Positions 32,971 through 42,059 of a DNA stretch of 64,000 nt are shown here, in pieces. Source of the DNA: Lithobates sylvaticus (taxonomy: Eukaryota > Chordata > Amphibia > Anura > Ranidae); assembly GCA_028564925.1 (NCBI GenBank), contig CM053026.1, positions 131,724,150 through 131,788,149 on the forward strand, in the 5' to 3' direction. A program made the position numbers and the translations under genes. How positions within the stretch are numbered: the first letter of the stretch is position 1; every line of letters starts with the position of its first letter. The notes beneath the pieces are model-generated. The model saw nothing but the letters and a program-made list of their open reading frames with translations, was not told the origin of the DNA and did not search any database.

Positions 32971-33069
32971 TAAGCCAGGTCAATGTCCTTTGGCTCGATG
33001 TCTACTTGACCTCACATCCCGCTCCGTCACTTGCCAGCTACCTCACCCGAGGTCTCACCGATGAGTTTC

Positions 33070-34560
33070 ATACCGGGCTCATCACCCCGCCCCACACCAC
33101 CCACGAATGTCCGAACCTGCGCTCAGCAGCAACAGATGAGCCAGCTATTGACGTCCTTCTTCAGACGGAGTTGGATCGGGACTTTATGATAGGCCCGTTC
33201 AGTCAGTCTCCCTTTAGTATCTGGAGGGTTAGCCCTATCGGGCTTGTACGGGGAAATTTTCGGAAAGGAAAAAAAAAATAAAAATAAACGTCTGGCGTAT
33301 GATCTGTCAGCGCCTCATTCTTCCGTCGTTCCCAGTCTCAACTCGCTCATTCCCTCCGAGGAGTTCTCACTGAGGTACGCTTCGGTAGATATGGCTACCC
33401 AGGCCATACTCAGGGCAGGGGTAGGTGCTTGGCTCTCGAAGGCGGACATATCTGACGCCTTCAAGCTGCTGCCCATACATCCTTCCCTGTGGTGCTGGCA
33501 CGGCATCAAGTGGAGGGAGCGATATTATTTCGCAACCAAATTGACCTTCGGGTCTAAGAGTAGTCTTTGGTTATTTGATAGTTCACGGAGACCCTGGCGT
33601 GGATCCTTCTCTACGAGGCTCAGTGCCACAAGGTCGTCCATTATTTGGATGACTTCCTTCTGGTAGAACCACCCGGGGCTCCCCAAGGGGACCTTGGAAA
33701 GTTGAGGACGGTTTTCGACAATCTGAACGTCCCCATAGCGGAACGCAAGGTGGACGGCCCGGCGCACAAGATCACGTTCTTGGGCATCGACCTTGACACG
33801 CCTGCCATGCAGGCCAGCCTTCCCGCAGATAAGTTGGGCCGTTTCAGGACGGTTCTGCGAGTGTTCACCCGGGTGGGGGATGTACTCAGAAGCAACTTCA
33901 GTCTCTCTTCGGGATGTCGAATTTTGCTACGAGGATCGTCCCCCAGGGCCGCTCCTTCGTGTCCCGGTTGCCGGTCTTCCTGTCCTACACTCAGGACCCT
34001 AGTCAGGTCGTCAGGCTGGATTCAGCAGCCAGGGCAGATCTGCCCATGTGGGAACACTTTCTTAGTAATTGGAACGTTGTGTCCCGGTTCATTCCAGTCG
34101 TGTCCACGCAGTCACCTCAAGTGGTGACCGATGCGGCGGCATCCACAGGATGCGCCGCCATTTTTGGCCATTTGTGGTTCGCCGCCCCTGGGCCTCCTCA
34201 GGCACTAGCCACACCGGGCTTTACTACCACGTCAGCCCTCTTTAGCTGTTCCCCGTCGTAGCAGCCGCTCACCTACGGGGTCACCATTGGTCTGGACGGA
34301 CGGTGGCTTTACGACAGACAATCAAGCCACAGCCGAGATCATCAGCAAGGGCAGGTCTAAATCCAGACCCGTCATGTCCTTCCTCCGCGGACTGGTCCAG
34401 CTATCCCTACAACATCAATTCAATGTTTACTGCTCATTCGTTCCCGGGAAGCTCAACTCAGCAGCGGACGCACTCTCCCGTTTAACTTTGTTCCTTTCTT
34501 TGTACAGATGCCAGGAGCCTACCATCTCTCAGCCTCTATCCCGGATTGGTCACAACTGAC
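33070..34560 (+). pseudogene. Ngaro reverse transcriptase and RNase H region (fossil)
   Basis: RT is recognised by WLSKADISDAFKLLPIHP (motif A) and the YLDDFLLV-type motif C around 33,640-33,670. The RNase H part follows with VTDAAASTGCAAIF near 34,130 and ends LNSAADALSRL near 34,480. These signatures are typical of DIRS/Ngaro polymerases. The region is broken in several places. Confidence 0.8.
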
Positions 34561-34569
34561 CTTGGACTA

Positions 34570-35460
34570 GCCCCACGTTTGCAGTCAGCTACTAACTTCG
34601 TCAACGCTTTGCTCGCCCGCAACACCTGTCGGGCCTGCCAGACGGCCTGGGGGCGTTTTAATAAGTTCCTGCCCCAACGCCCGTGAATCTTCCAGCGTCG
34701 ATTAGGTTCTGGCGTTTATCGCTTACTGCCATTCTCACCTGGCACTGTCACACAGCGCGAAACGTCAGTACGTGGCCGGGGTGCAGCACTACTTGTCACT
34801 TCGATACCCCGCTAGGCCTTCGGTGTTCTCCTTTCCTGCAGTGAGGGCTCTACTGCGTGGAGTTCATAAGCTCCAGCCGTCAGTCAGCCCGAAGCGGCTG
34901 CCTATCACTGTGGAGGTCTTAAGGGGATGTCTGACGTCCTGGATAGGCCCCCCTTTGGTCTCCTCCTCAGCACCTTCTTGCAGGCTGCGATACACATGGC
35001 GTTTATGGGTTCCTACGGCCCAGCGAGTTCACTCGCAGCCACCCAGCCGGTCCAGTCTTGCATAAAGTAATCTCTGCCGCCATCAGGATCTCTACGTTCT
35101 TCACTTGGCGATGTCTAGAACTCAGCAGCGAGGTTCCGGAATAGATATTCACTGTGCCGGACCTGCAACAACTGGTGCCCAGTTGCCGTGTTGAACCGCT
35201 CGACGGCACTGCTATCCGACCGCCCAGGGTCCAGTCCGCTTTACCCTTTCCAGTTAAACCCCTCGAACTCGTCGCAGTTCGTGGTACATGTCCGGGACCT
35301 TCTCGGCAATCTTCAATTGGACCCCAGCCAATACTCCGGGCATTCATTCCGGGTCGGGGCGGCCACGTCGGCCCCAAGATAGAGGGTTCCGGACCATGTG
35401 ATCAAGAAACTAGGTCGGTGAAAGTCGGCCTGCTTCTCGCTACATACCTAACCCACAGTT
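34570..35460 (+). pseudogene. Ngaro tyrosine recombinase region (fossil)
   Basis: It starts with a core-binding-like stretch (ARNTCRACQTAWGRFNKFL) and includes YVAGVQHYLSLRYP. It ends with the recombinase box YSGHSFRVGAATSAP near 35,340-35,380, which holds the His-x-x-Arg pair. Such enzymes integrate a circular intermediate by crossover, which explains the lack of target duplication. Broken. Confidence 0.8.
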
Positions 35461-35537
35461 GGAGAGGGCTCAGGCCTTTGCCCAACCACTCAGTTACATT
35501 TACCTTTAATAAATTATTATCCCCTACCTGAAGGTTT

Positions 35538-35668
35538 TGCCCCCTTATTTTGGCGTACCATACGGTAGACCAAGGCACACTTTCAGGTCTATTTCAGGTT
35601 GGTGAGTTTTGTGTTAGTTCTATGTGTCATCGTTACTCCTGTCGTCCGTAGGGCTCTAGACCATAAAT
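35538..35668 (+). repeat. Ngaro repeat B1
   Basis: 131 bp ending GACCATAAAT, identical to B2 at 35,877-36,007. Confidence 0.95.
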
Positions 35669-35766
35669 TGGAAGGCCGGGTACCGGCCTGAAGTTATGGG
35701 AGGAGCCCGGAGGGTATTTAAGCAGCCCAAAGGCCGCCGGTCTTTGTCGGTTTCCTGTGCGTGATA
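35669..35766 (+). repeat. Ngaro repeat A2
   Basis: Identical to A1. The B1-A2 joint reads CCATAAATTGG, the presumed crossover sequence of the circular form. Confidence 0.95.
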
Positions 35767-35876
35767 CCCACCCACCCTCCCCTTTTAAAAGCCTCTTCCA
35801 AGTATTCTTACCCCAGACTGAATACTCATTCCACATTATTCCATAAACTACTTCTTATCATTCCTTATCTAGGGTA

Positions 35877-36007
35877 TGCCCCCTTATTTTGGCGTACCAT
35901 ACGGTAGACCAAGGCACACTTTCAGGTCTATTTCAGGTTGGTGAGTTTTGTGTTAGTTCTATGTGTCATCGTTACTCCTGTCGTCCGTAGGGCTCTAGAC
36001 CATAAAT
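35877..36007 (+). repeat. Ngaro repeat B2
   Basis: Identical to B1. The 110 bp between A2 and B2 are unique. Confidence 0.95.
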
Positions 36008-36537
36008 AAGAAAGTTAAAAAAAAGGAATGGTGATGATAAAATGAAAAATATTATTTTGTAAAAAGGGGAAGAAGGGGAAGAGGGAGTGTGTGAATGAAT
36101 AGTAAGTGAAAAAGGGGTGAATGAACCGCAAGGAAAAATAACTGGATAAATTGCATGTCAAATAATGTGGACGGAAGAGGATCAAAAGATGTGTGTAAAA
36201 AGGGGTGATAATATGGTGAAAGAAAAGTAAATATATAAAATTGTGTCATGGAGACACCTATAGGTTACATAATGTAACATAAAGGAGAAAATTTTTTTTT
36301 TATATTCTCGCTGGGGGGATGTGGGTTAGTCCCCTCAGGATATATACTCAATTATGGCCCTTCCCTGCATGTCGCAACCCAAACATTGATATGGAGAAAG
36401 GGAAGTACATAGATTCTATTACAGAATATGTGAGTACAAATATGTCACAGTATGAAATACACAATAATTAGAATCATTGACCTTGGCTGATATCAAATTT
36501 ATGGATAAAAGATATATATCTAAAAGCTAGAATAAAA

Positions 36538-38808
36538 TCACGCATTATTGATAAAAGCATTTACATCTGTATCCACATTCATCCCGTAGGGGACATAAGT
36601 CTTGAGTTTATGTATCCAAGACATCTCAAGTTTGGAGATCTCTCTCACTAAATGTCCCCCTCTCCAATTGGGCTTGTACTTATCTAGGCCCAAGAATAGG
36701 GTGTTGGCTGGATCCCTCTTATGGAATTGGAGATAATGTTTAGAGACGGAATGATTTTTGAAACCCGAAATAATATTTGTGATGTGCTCGTTTAAACGTA
36801 TTTGCAAAGGCCGTTTGGTACGGCCCACATATTGTAGGCCGCACGGACATTGCAGAAGGTACACCACGCCTGTGGAAGCACACGTAATGCAAGGTTTAAT
36901 TTTGAATATTTCCTGTGTGGCAGTGGACTGAACCGAGGTAGTTCGTCTCGTTGTGCACGAGTTTAGACGGCACACTCTGCAGCGCCTACATTTATAATAG
37001 CCACTTAACTGATCAAAAAAAAAACCACTCCTAACTGGAGGGTTAAGAACGTTAGGAGCTATTTGTCCTTGTAAGGATTGTGCCGCCCTGAAGATTATTC
37101 TAGGTTTCGGGGGTAAGATCTCACCAAGGGCTGAGTCGTTGGTCACAATGTGCCAATGTTTGTTGATCAGTGCTTTTATGCTACTATGTTGTACTGAATA
37201 AGTGGTCACAAATGGTACCCCTATTGGGAATGTAGGTTCCCCCCTAGAACTCTTTTCGATCAGCAAATCTTCTCTCTTGGTGGTACTCACCATCTGCAAG
37301 GTATTTCTAAGGGTATTTTCTGGGTAACCTTTTTCAATGAAACGGTTAACCAGGACTTCAGCCTGTGTCAGGAATTGTTTATGGTCGGAGCAGTTCCTCC
37401 GTAGCCTCAAAAACTGGCTCTTCGGAACGGCTCTCAACCACGGATGATAGTGACAACTCCCGACAGGGATAAAGGAGTTCCTGTCAGTCTCCTTAAAAAA
37501 GGTGGAGGTGGTGAACAAATGGTTACTAATGCATATATTCAGGTCTAAATAGTGGACCTCAGACTGGCTTGCTTCGAACTTAAGAATAATCCCTCTTTGG
37601 TTAAGGTTGAGGGTGCTCATAAAGTTCTCCAACTCGCTAAACTGGCCATCCCATAGGAGGAGGATGTCATCGATGTACCTTGCCCAAAGGATGACCTGGG
37701 GTACATGTTGGGAATAGATGACATCCTCCTCCCATTTGGCCATAAACAAATTGGCCAGGCTGGGGGCATATTTGGCCCCCATTGCCACTCCTGTGTCCTG
37801 CTTATAGAAGTTGCCGTCAAACCAAAAATAGTTCGATGCCGCTGCAAACTTCAAAAGAGACATCAGAAAATCGACCTGTTTTTGGGGTAAGTCGGAATCT
37901 CTCTCGAGATAGAATAACACGGCTTCAAATCCCAAAGCATGGGGGATGATGGTGTACAAAGACGTGACGTCAATGGTCACCATCCACATCCCAGCGGTAG
38001 GTACCATATTGGACAGTATATTAATGATGTGCCTGGAATCCTTCACATACGAAGGCATGGAGCGTACCAAAGGCTGTAAGTAAAAATCAATATATCTGCC
38101 CACCCGGGACGTAATGGAATCAATCCCACTGACAATGGGACGTCCCGGGGGGCAGATTGGATCTTTATGTAATTTGGGGAGGTAGTAGATGGTCGGGGTG
38201 CGAGGGGCTATAGGAATAAGGTATAACTTTTCCTTCATGGTTAGGATGCCCTCATAATGGCCCTCTGCCACCAACCTTTCGAGGTCCCTAGTAAATTTGA
38301 GCTTGGGATCTCCCGCTAGGAGGGTGTAGGTGGTGGTATCACCTATTATTCTAGACATTTCGGCCATATAGTCCGCCTTGTCCAGGATGACTATTCCACC
38401 CCCCTTGTCGGCAGGCCTCACGACCAACTCTTTATTGAGGCATAATGATTCCAAACCTTCCTGTAGGGATTTATTCAGCCTCGCTCTTTTGACCTCCATG
38501 GCATCCAAATCTCTAAGCAGCACATCTCTGAACACACGAAGGGAAGGCGCTAATGGGCCAGGAGGATTAAAGAGTGAAGCATTCCTCAATCCAGAATGAA
38601 CAAATTCGCTCGCTCTTATTTGACTATTTGCGGGAATTCCGGACATATATCTTTTAATATTAAGCTTTCTTATGAACAAATGAATGTCCATAAAGGTCTT
38701 GAATTTATCTAAACGCTTTGGGGGCACAAATTTAAGACCCTTGTCCAATAAGCCCTTTTCTGAGGGGGACAGAGTTTTGGAACTCAAGTTGAAAATCCCC
38801 TGTCCCAC
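36538..38808 (-). CDS. PLE-A ORF2, copy A2: reverse transcriptase plus GIY-YIG endonuclease
   Basis: A 756-residue open frame with all PLE landmarks. RPADKGGGIVILDK at 131-144; YYLPKLHK 208-215; RPIVS 223-227; motif A TIDVTSLYTII with Asp280; motif B TGVAMGAKYAPSLANLF 339-355; motif C RYIDDI with Asp380/Asp381; HYLDL 419-423; KHWHI 550-554; cysteine cluster CRRCRVCRLNSC 607-618. The GIY-YIG domain runs from GVVY (647) and LQYVGRT (658-664) to RLNEH (671-675). The protein nicks target DNA and copies its RNA there. The CxxCxxC linker fits the Neptune group, though the clade is not certain. The first codon is GTG with no ATG nearby; see the overlap with ORF1. No internal break seen. Confidence 0.93.
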   Translation of the reverse strand: MGQGIFNLSSKTLSPSEKGLLDKGLKFVPPKRLDKFKTFMDIHLFIRKLNIKRYMSGIPANSQIRASEFVHSGLRNASLFNPPGPLAPSLRVFRDVLLRDLDAMEVKRARLNKSLQEGLESLCLNKELVVRPADKGGGIVILDKADYMAEMSRIIGDTTTYTLLAGDPKLKFTRDLERLVAEGHYEGILTMKEKLYLIPIAPRTPTIYYLPKLHKDPICPPGRPIVSGIDSITSRVGRYIDFYLQPLVRSMPSYVKDSRHIINILSNMVPTAGMWMVTIDVTSLYTIIPHALGFEAVLFYLERDSDLPQKQVDFLMSLLKFAAASNYFWFDGNFYKQDTGVAMGAKYAPSLANLFMAKWEEDVIYSQHVPQVILWARYIDDILLLWDGQFSELENFMSTLNLNQRGIILKFEASQSEVHYLDLNICISNHLFTTSTFFKETDRNSFIPVGSCHYHPWLRAVPKSQFLRLRRNCSDHKQFLTQAEVLVNRFIEKGYPENTLRNTLQMVSTTKREDLLIEKSSRGEPTFPIGVPFVTTYSVQHSSIKALINKHWHIVTNDSALGEILPPKPRIIFRAAQSLQGQIAPNVLNPPVRSGFFFDQLSGYYKCRRCRVCRLNSCTTRRTTSVQSTATQEIFKIKPCITCASTGVVYLLQCPCGLQYVGRTKRPLQIRLNEHITNIISGFKNHSVSKHYLQFHKRDPANTLFLGLDKYKPNWRGGHLVREISKLEMSWIHKLKTYVPYGMNVDTDVNAFINNA

Positions 38809-39046
38809 TATATTCGCTGTCGTTTGTGCTGCTCTGATCCTCCTCCCCCCTCTGGTTCCTCTCCTCTTTCTCCCAACCTTTTTTGGCCTTGTGTTGGTTT
38901 GTGAAAACCCCAGCTCCCTTGTTGGTTGGGTGTGGCAGGACCTTGTGGCCCCAAAGTTCTATTGGAAACCCTATTTAGGGCACCATAGTTGGTTGCCACC
39001 CCTTGTTCTGGGGGGTAAAAACCATTGGAAAAGCAGGAGTCTTCCC

Positions 39047-40075
39047 CTATGGCATCAAACTCTCTAAGTGGATAGAAGGAGTTATGTGTGGGGATATTAT
39101 AATCCCACCCAGATTCTCCTTGATACCAATTGGGTGGCTGTGAATCCCAATACTCCTGGACGCTGGGTCTCCAGCTATCAGATTGATCGGTGTAGGGACC
39201 TCTACCTCTCTGGTCAGAAGAATTATTCCTTCCTCTCGGGTTCCCAAGATTCCACCCTCTCCCCCTTGGGGTGAAACCCCTCTGTTTAAAAGGGGGACCG
39301 GGGGGTGAGTTTTAGCTTCACCCAGTGTGTGGTTAGGTCTGGGAGCTTTAGGGGGATATGCTTGGTTCCCATAGGGGTGTCCTCCCCTGGGATTCTGATT
39401 CCTGGGGGATTGATGACCCAAATTACCCCCTAATCTAGGTTTGGACTGAACCCGCTTAGGAGCGGAAGGTTGGACCTGATCCGACCCCCCTCCAGCCATT
39501 TGGGATACTGGCACAGAAGTGTCCATTTCTGTGGGGGATGCTTTGGCTGCATCCTCCAAAATTTTCTTCTGCCAATTGAAGACTATGTTGTTTTGGTAGT
39601 CCACAAGATCCCTATTATACTTTTTCTTCTTTTTGGACCTCTGGTCTCTGTCCTCTTTCTCAAGTGCCTTAAGAAGACTACTAGATTTTTCCTTATACTC
39701 CTCCCCCTCTTTGACTGGATGGAGTTTGGTTTTAATGAGTTTAATCTCATCATCCAATTTTGCTAATTTAGCAGTCTTTCTCTCCACTAAGAAACGGAGG
39801 AAAGAGACACCAGATTGATTAAAATATTTGAACCATTCTTCCAAATCAGTGTCTCCCTTCTGGGGTGCTACGTCCCATCGGAGACTCCTAGGTACCATAA
39901 GGTTTTTTATATAGGTTTCCAAGTAGGCAATATCCCACTTAGTATGGTTTTCGGAAACCATCAGATTTTTGAGTCGGGTGAAAATGCCACTTAGGTCGCC
40001 CTCATCGTCTTTGTATGCCTCAAAGACTCCATCTATATTAACCACCTTAGTAGCCCTGAATTCAAAGATATCCAT
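39047..40075 (-). CDS. PLE-A ORF1, copy A2
   Basis: A 342-residue frame from ATG at 40,075. The N-terminal half is charged and probably helical: VPRSLRWDVAP, then FLRFLVERKTAKLAKLDDEI, then KKKKKYNRDLVDYQNNIVFNW. The rest is low-complexity, rich in Pro, Gly, Gln and Asn. The final third reads differently from copy A3, where the frame ends in basic KRQRI. I recognise no enzyme domain. The Lys-rich 'RDLVDYQ...W' block resembles an ORF that I recall accompanying frog PLEs. A role in binding RNA or assembling the ribonucleoprotein is only a guess. It lies upstream of ORF2 in the same transcript direction. Confidence 0.75.
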   Translation of the reverse strand: MDIFEFRATKVVNIDGVFEAYKDDEGDLSGIFTRLKNLMVSENHTKWDIAYLETYIKNLMVPRSLRWDVAPQKGDTDLEEWFKYFNQSGVSFLRFLVERKTAKLAKLDDEIKLIKTKLHPVKEGEEYKEKSSSLLKALEKEDRDQRSKKKKKYNRDLVDYQNNIVFNWQKKILEDAAKASPTEMDTSVPVSQMAGGGSDQVQPSAPKRVQSKPRLGGNLGHQSPRNQNPRGGHPYGNQAYPPKAPRPNHTLGEAKTHPPVPLLNRGVSPQGGEGGILGTREEGIILLTREVEVPTPINLIAGDPASRSIGIHSHPIGIKENLGGIIISPHITPSIHLESLMP

Positions 40076-40404
40076 CACAGAGTGTGAAACCCTGAGAGGG
40101 AAAAATAGGGAGGGAGGGAGGGAAAAGTAGGGAGAGGGGGGGAGGGAGGGGAAGGGAGGGGGGAGGGTGTCAGCAGCAGTAATAATATCAGAACAGGACA
40201 GGTGAAAGCAAAAAACCGCGCTACCCTAACACACACAAATGGTCACACAATTGGATGGGGGAAAGGAAAATAAGAATTGTAAATAAATAAATAAACAAAT
40301 GAATAAATCAATAAATAAAACCTAAACCGGCTGCAGAATAGTGGGATAAACACACATGAAATATAGAAAAAGGAAAACTGCGCCAGGTAAAACTAAAATG
40401 ACAG
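40076..40404 (-). promoter_or_regulatory. PLE-A 5' untranslated region with G-rich tract
   Basis: Between the 5' pLTR and ORF1. The plus strand at about 40,096-40,168 is almost pure GGGAGGGAGG, so the PLE transcript would be C-rich and the opposite strand could form a G-quadruplex. The segment 40,204-40,404 is repeated as the right-hand tail of copy A3 (46,686-46,888). Confidence 0.6.
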
Positions 40405-41176
40405 TGATGAAAACCAATACACTTGAGTGATCTGTGTATCTGATTGATAGTAATTGAGATACTAATAACCTAAGAAATGGAGTCTGCACACAGATTCAAA
40501 AGGGCATAGGCAAACAGTGATGGTATATTCTCAGGTTATCGAAACATAAATAACAGATATTCAACTAAAATTGTTAGAATATAAACTGTGAACAATGGTA
40601 AATGATATTTATCAAAGTCTTTGTGTGAGATGAATAACCAATAGCAATGGGTCAGAGTCCTCTTATGCAGTAGGTTCCACTACACCAATGTGCTCCACTT
40701 CTAGTTAAAGTGCCACCACCAGTAAGTAGGCTCCTTACCAGATATATAGAAAACAAACGCACTCAGATATGAGCTTTAGCACAGGATTCCAAACATCAGG
40801 TATAGTTGCCCCTCAGACAGTGTCCTCCAAGGTGGATATATTCGAACCAGAACTCCAAAGCAGGAGGGAGGGAGAAGCACACTTCCAAACGTCAGGATAA
40901 ACAGATAAGGCACTCAAAGGTGCATCCAAAGGTCACCATGTAAATGACAAAGGCAGACCATAGCGTAATATTGTAAAAAACTAGAGAGACTTTATTAAAA
41001 ACGGATATTACTCACATTCTTGTGAACAGAATAGGCAGTAAACAATCCAACGATAATTTTAAAAAGAGCGCCGGCCGGCATTCAATCGCACCCTTTCTCC
41101 TTGTAACACGAACGTGGTGACGTCACTGCGCGTCCTCCCATACGCGTTTCGTCATCAACAGACGTTTTCAATGGGA
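40405..41176 (-). repeat. PLE-A partial 5' pLTR (A2)
   Basis: Copy of 18,575-19,346, upstream of ORF1, with the hammerhead-like block at 41,139-41,163. It breaks off at 41,176, where the opposite-facing copy begins. Confidence 0.9.
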
Positions 41177-41177
41177 G

Positions 41178-42059
41178 AAATCTAGTAGTCTTCTTAAGGC
41201 ACTTGAGAAAGAGGACAGAGACCAGAGGTCCAAAAAGAAGAAAAAGTATAATAGGGATCTTGTGGACTACCAAAACAACATAGTCTTCAATTGGCAGAAG
41301 AAAATTTTGGAGGATGCAGCCAAAGCATCCCCCACAGAAATGGACACTTCTGTGCCAGTATCCCAAATGGCTGGAGGGGGGTCGGATCAGGTCCAACCTT
41401 CCGCTCCTAAGCGGGTTCAGTCCAAACCTAGATTAGGGGGTAATTTGGGTCATCAATCCCCCAGGAATCAGAATCCCAGGGGAGGACACCCCTATGGGAA
41501 CCAAGCATATCCCCCTAAAGCTCCCAGACCTAACCACACACTGGGTGAAGCTAAAACTCACCCCCCCGGTCCCCCTTTTAAACAGAGGGGTTTCACCCCA
41601 AGGGGGAGAGGGTGGAATCTTGGGAACCCGAGAGGAAGGAATAATTCTTCTGACCAGAGAGGTAGAGGTCCCTACACCGATCAATCTGATAGCTGGAGAC
41701 CCAGCGTCCAGGAGTATTGGGATTCACAGCCACCCAATTGGTATCAAGGAGAATCTGGGTGGGATTATAATATCCCCACACATAACTCCTTCTATCCACT
41801 TAGAGAGTTTGATGCCATAGGGGAAGACTCCTCCTTTTCCAATGGTTTTTACCCCCCAGAACAAGGGGTGGCAACCAACTATGGTGCCCTAAATAGGGTT
41901 TCCAATAGAACTTTGGGGCCACAAGGTCCTGCCACACCCAACCAACAAGGGAGCTGGGGTTTTCACAAACCAACACAAGGCCAAAAAAGGTTGGGAGAAA
42001 GAGGAGAGGAACCAGAGGGGGGAGGAGGATCAGAGCAGCACAAACGACAGCGAATATAG
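41178..42059 (+). CDS. PLE-A ORF1, copy A3 (N-terminus missing)
   Basis: The frame is open from the joint (KSSSLLKALEKEDRDQ) to the TAG at 42,057-42,059. The first internal Met codon is MDTSVP at about 41,340; the upstream start at 41,262 would be a non-ATG codon. About 130 N-terminal residues of the full protein are absent. The C-terminus is rich in Gly/Pro/Asn/Gln (PRGRGWNLGNPRGRNNSS) and ends with basic KRQRI. Arg-Gly-rich stretches suggest RNA binding, an inference only. ORF2 overlaps its 3' end in the -1 frame. Confidence 0.75.
   Translation, partial: KSSSLLKALEKEDRDQRSKKKKKYNRDLVDYQNNIVFNWQKKILEDAAKASPTEMDTSVPVSQMAGGGSDQVQPSAPKRVQSKPRLGGNLGHQSPRNQNPRGGHPYGNQAYPPKAPRPNHTLGEAKTHPPGPPFKQRGFTPRGRGWNLGNPRGRNNSSDQRGRGPYTDQSDSWRPSVQEYWDSQPPNWYQGESGWDYNIPTHNSFYPLREFDAIGEDSSFSNGFYPPEQGVATNYGALNRVSNRTLGPQGPATPNQQGSWGFHKPTQGQKRLGERGEEPEGGGGSEQHKRQRI
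42017..42023 (+). promoter_or_regulatory. Candidate -1 frameshift site G GGG GGA
   Basis: In the ORF1 frame, G-GGG-GGA fits the X-XXY-YYZ pattern. ORF2 lies in the -1 frame, is open from 41,909 and has no ATG before about 42,176. An alternative is re-initiation at the TAGTG overlap. Confidence 0.35.

Larger units (their letters stand above)
29311..36007 (+). mobile_element. Ngaro-type (tyrosine-recombinase) retrotransposon, broken, recently inserted
   Basis: A 6.7-kb element with split direct repeats in the order A1 (29,311-29,408), body, B1 (35,538-35,668), A2 (35,669-35,766), B2 (35,877-36,007). A1/A2 (98 bp) and B1/B2 (131 bp) look identical. There is no target duplication. Instead the word ATAAAT is found at both outer edges, at the B1-A2 junction and at the empty site (20,434-20,439). 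Parts in order: a 2.4-kb leader with tandem repeats, a gag-like region, RT, RNase H and a tyrosine recombinase. The coding region is broken in several places, perhaps six or more, so this copy is a fossil even though its insertion is young. Confidence 0.9.
23105..38672 (+). repeat. Tandem segmental duplication, unit 2 (with Ngaro insertion)
   Basis: Starts with the same GATCTAGACCGCC as 14,246 and runs in parallel with unit 1 to AAGCTTTCTTA at 38,672. After that, PLE-A continues in its original context. Removing the 6.7-kb Ngaro insert leaves about 8.87 kb. Small differences include a 23-bp gap near 28,044 and shortened TA runs. Confidence 0.95.
27431..41176 (-). mobile_element. PLE-A, copy A2 (leftward; split by Ngaro)
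   Basis: The most complete PLE-A copy, reading right to left: partial 5' pLTR (41,176-40,405), 5' untranslated region (about 40,404-40,076), ORF1 (40,075-39,047), ORF2 (38,808-36,538), then the 3' region and pLTR down to 27,431. The Ngaro element sits in the AAATA-rich part of the 3' region. At 41,176 it abuts the rightward copy A3 head to head. Confidence 0.9.

Noticed and set aside
38684-39067. 127-codon plus-strand frame, also at 41,800-42,183
   Set aside because: Antisense shadow of PLE-A ORF1/ORF2; present only because the true frames are open.
41262-42059. Idea that PLE-A copies A2 and A3 are long terminal repeats of one LTR element
   Set aside because: They are inverted, contain RT plus GIY-YIG nuclease and lack integrase and protease; the plan is that of Penelope-like elements.
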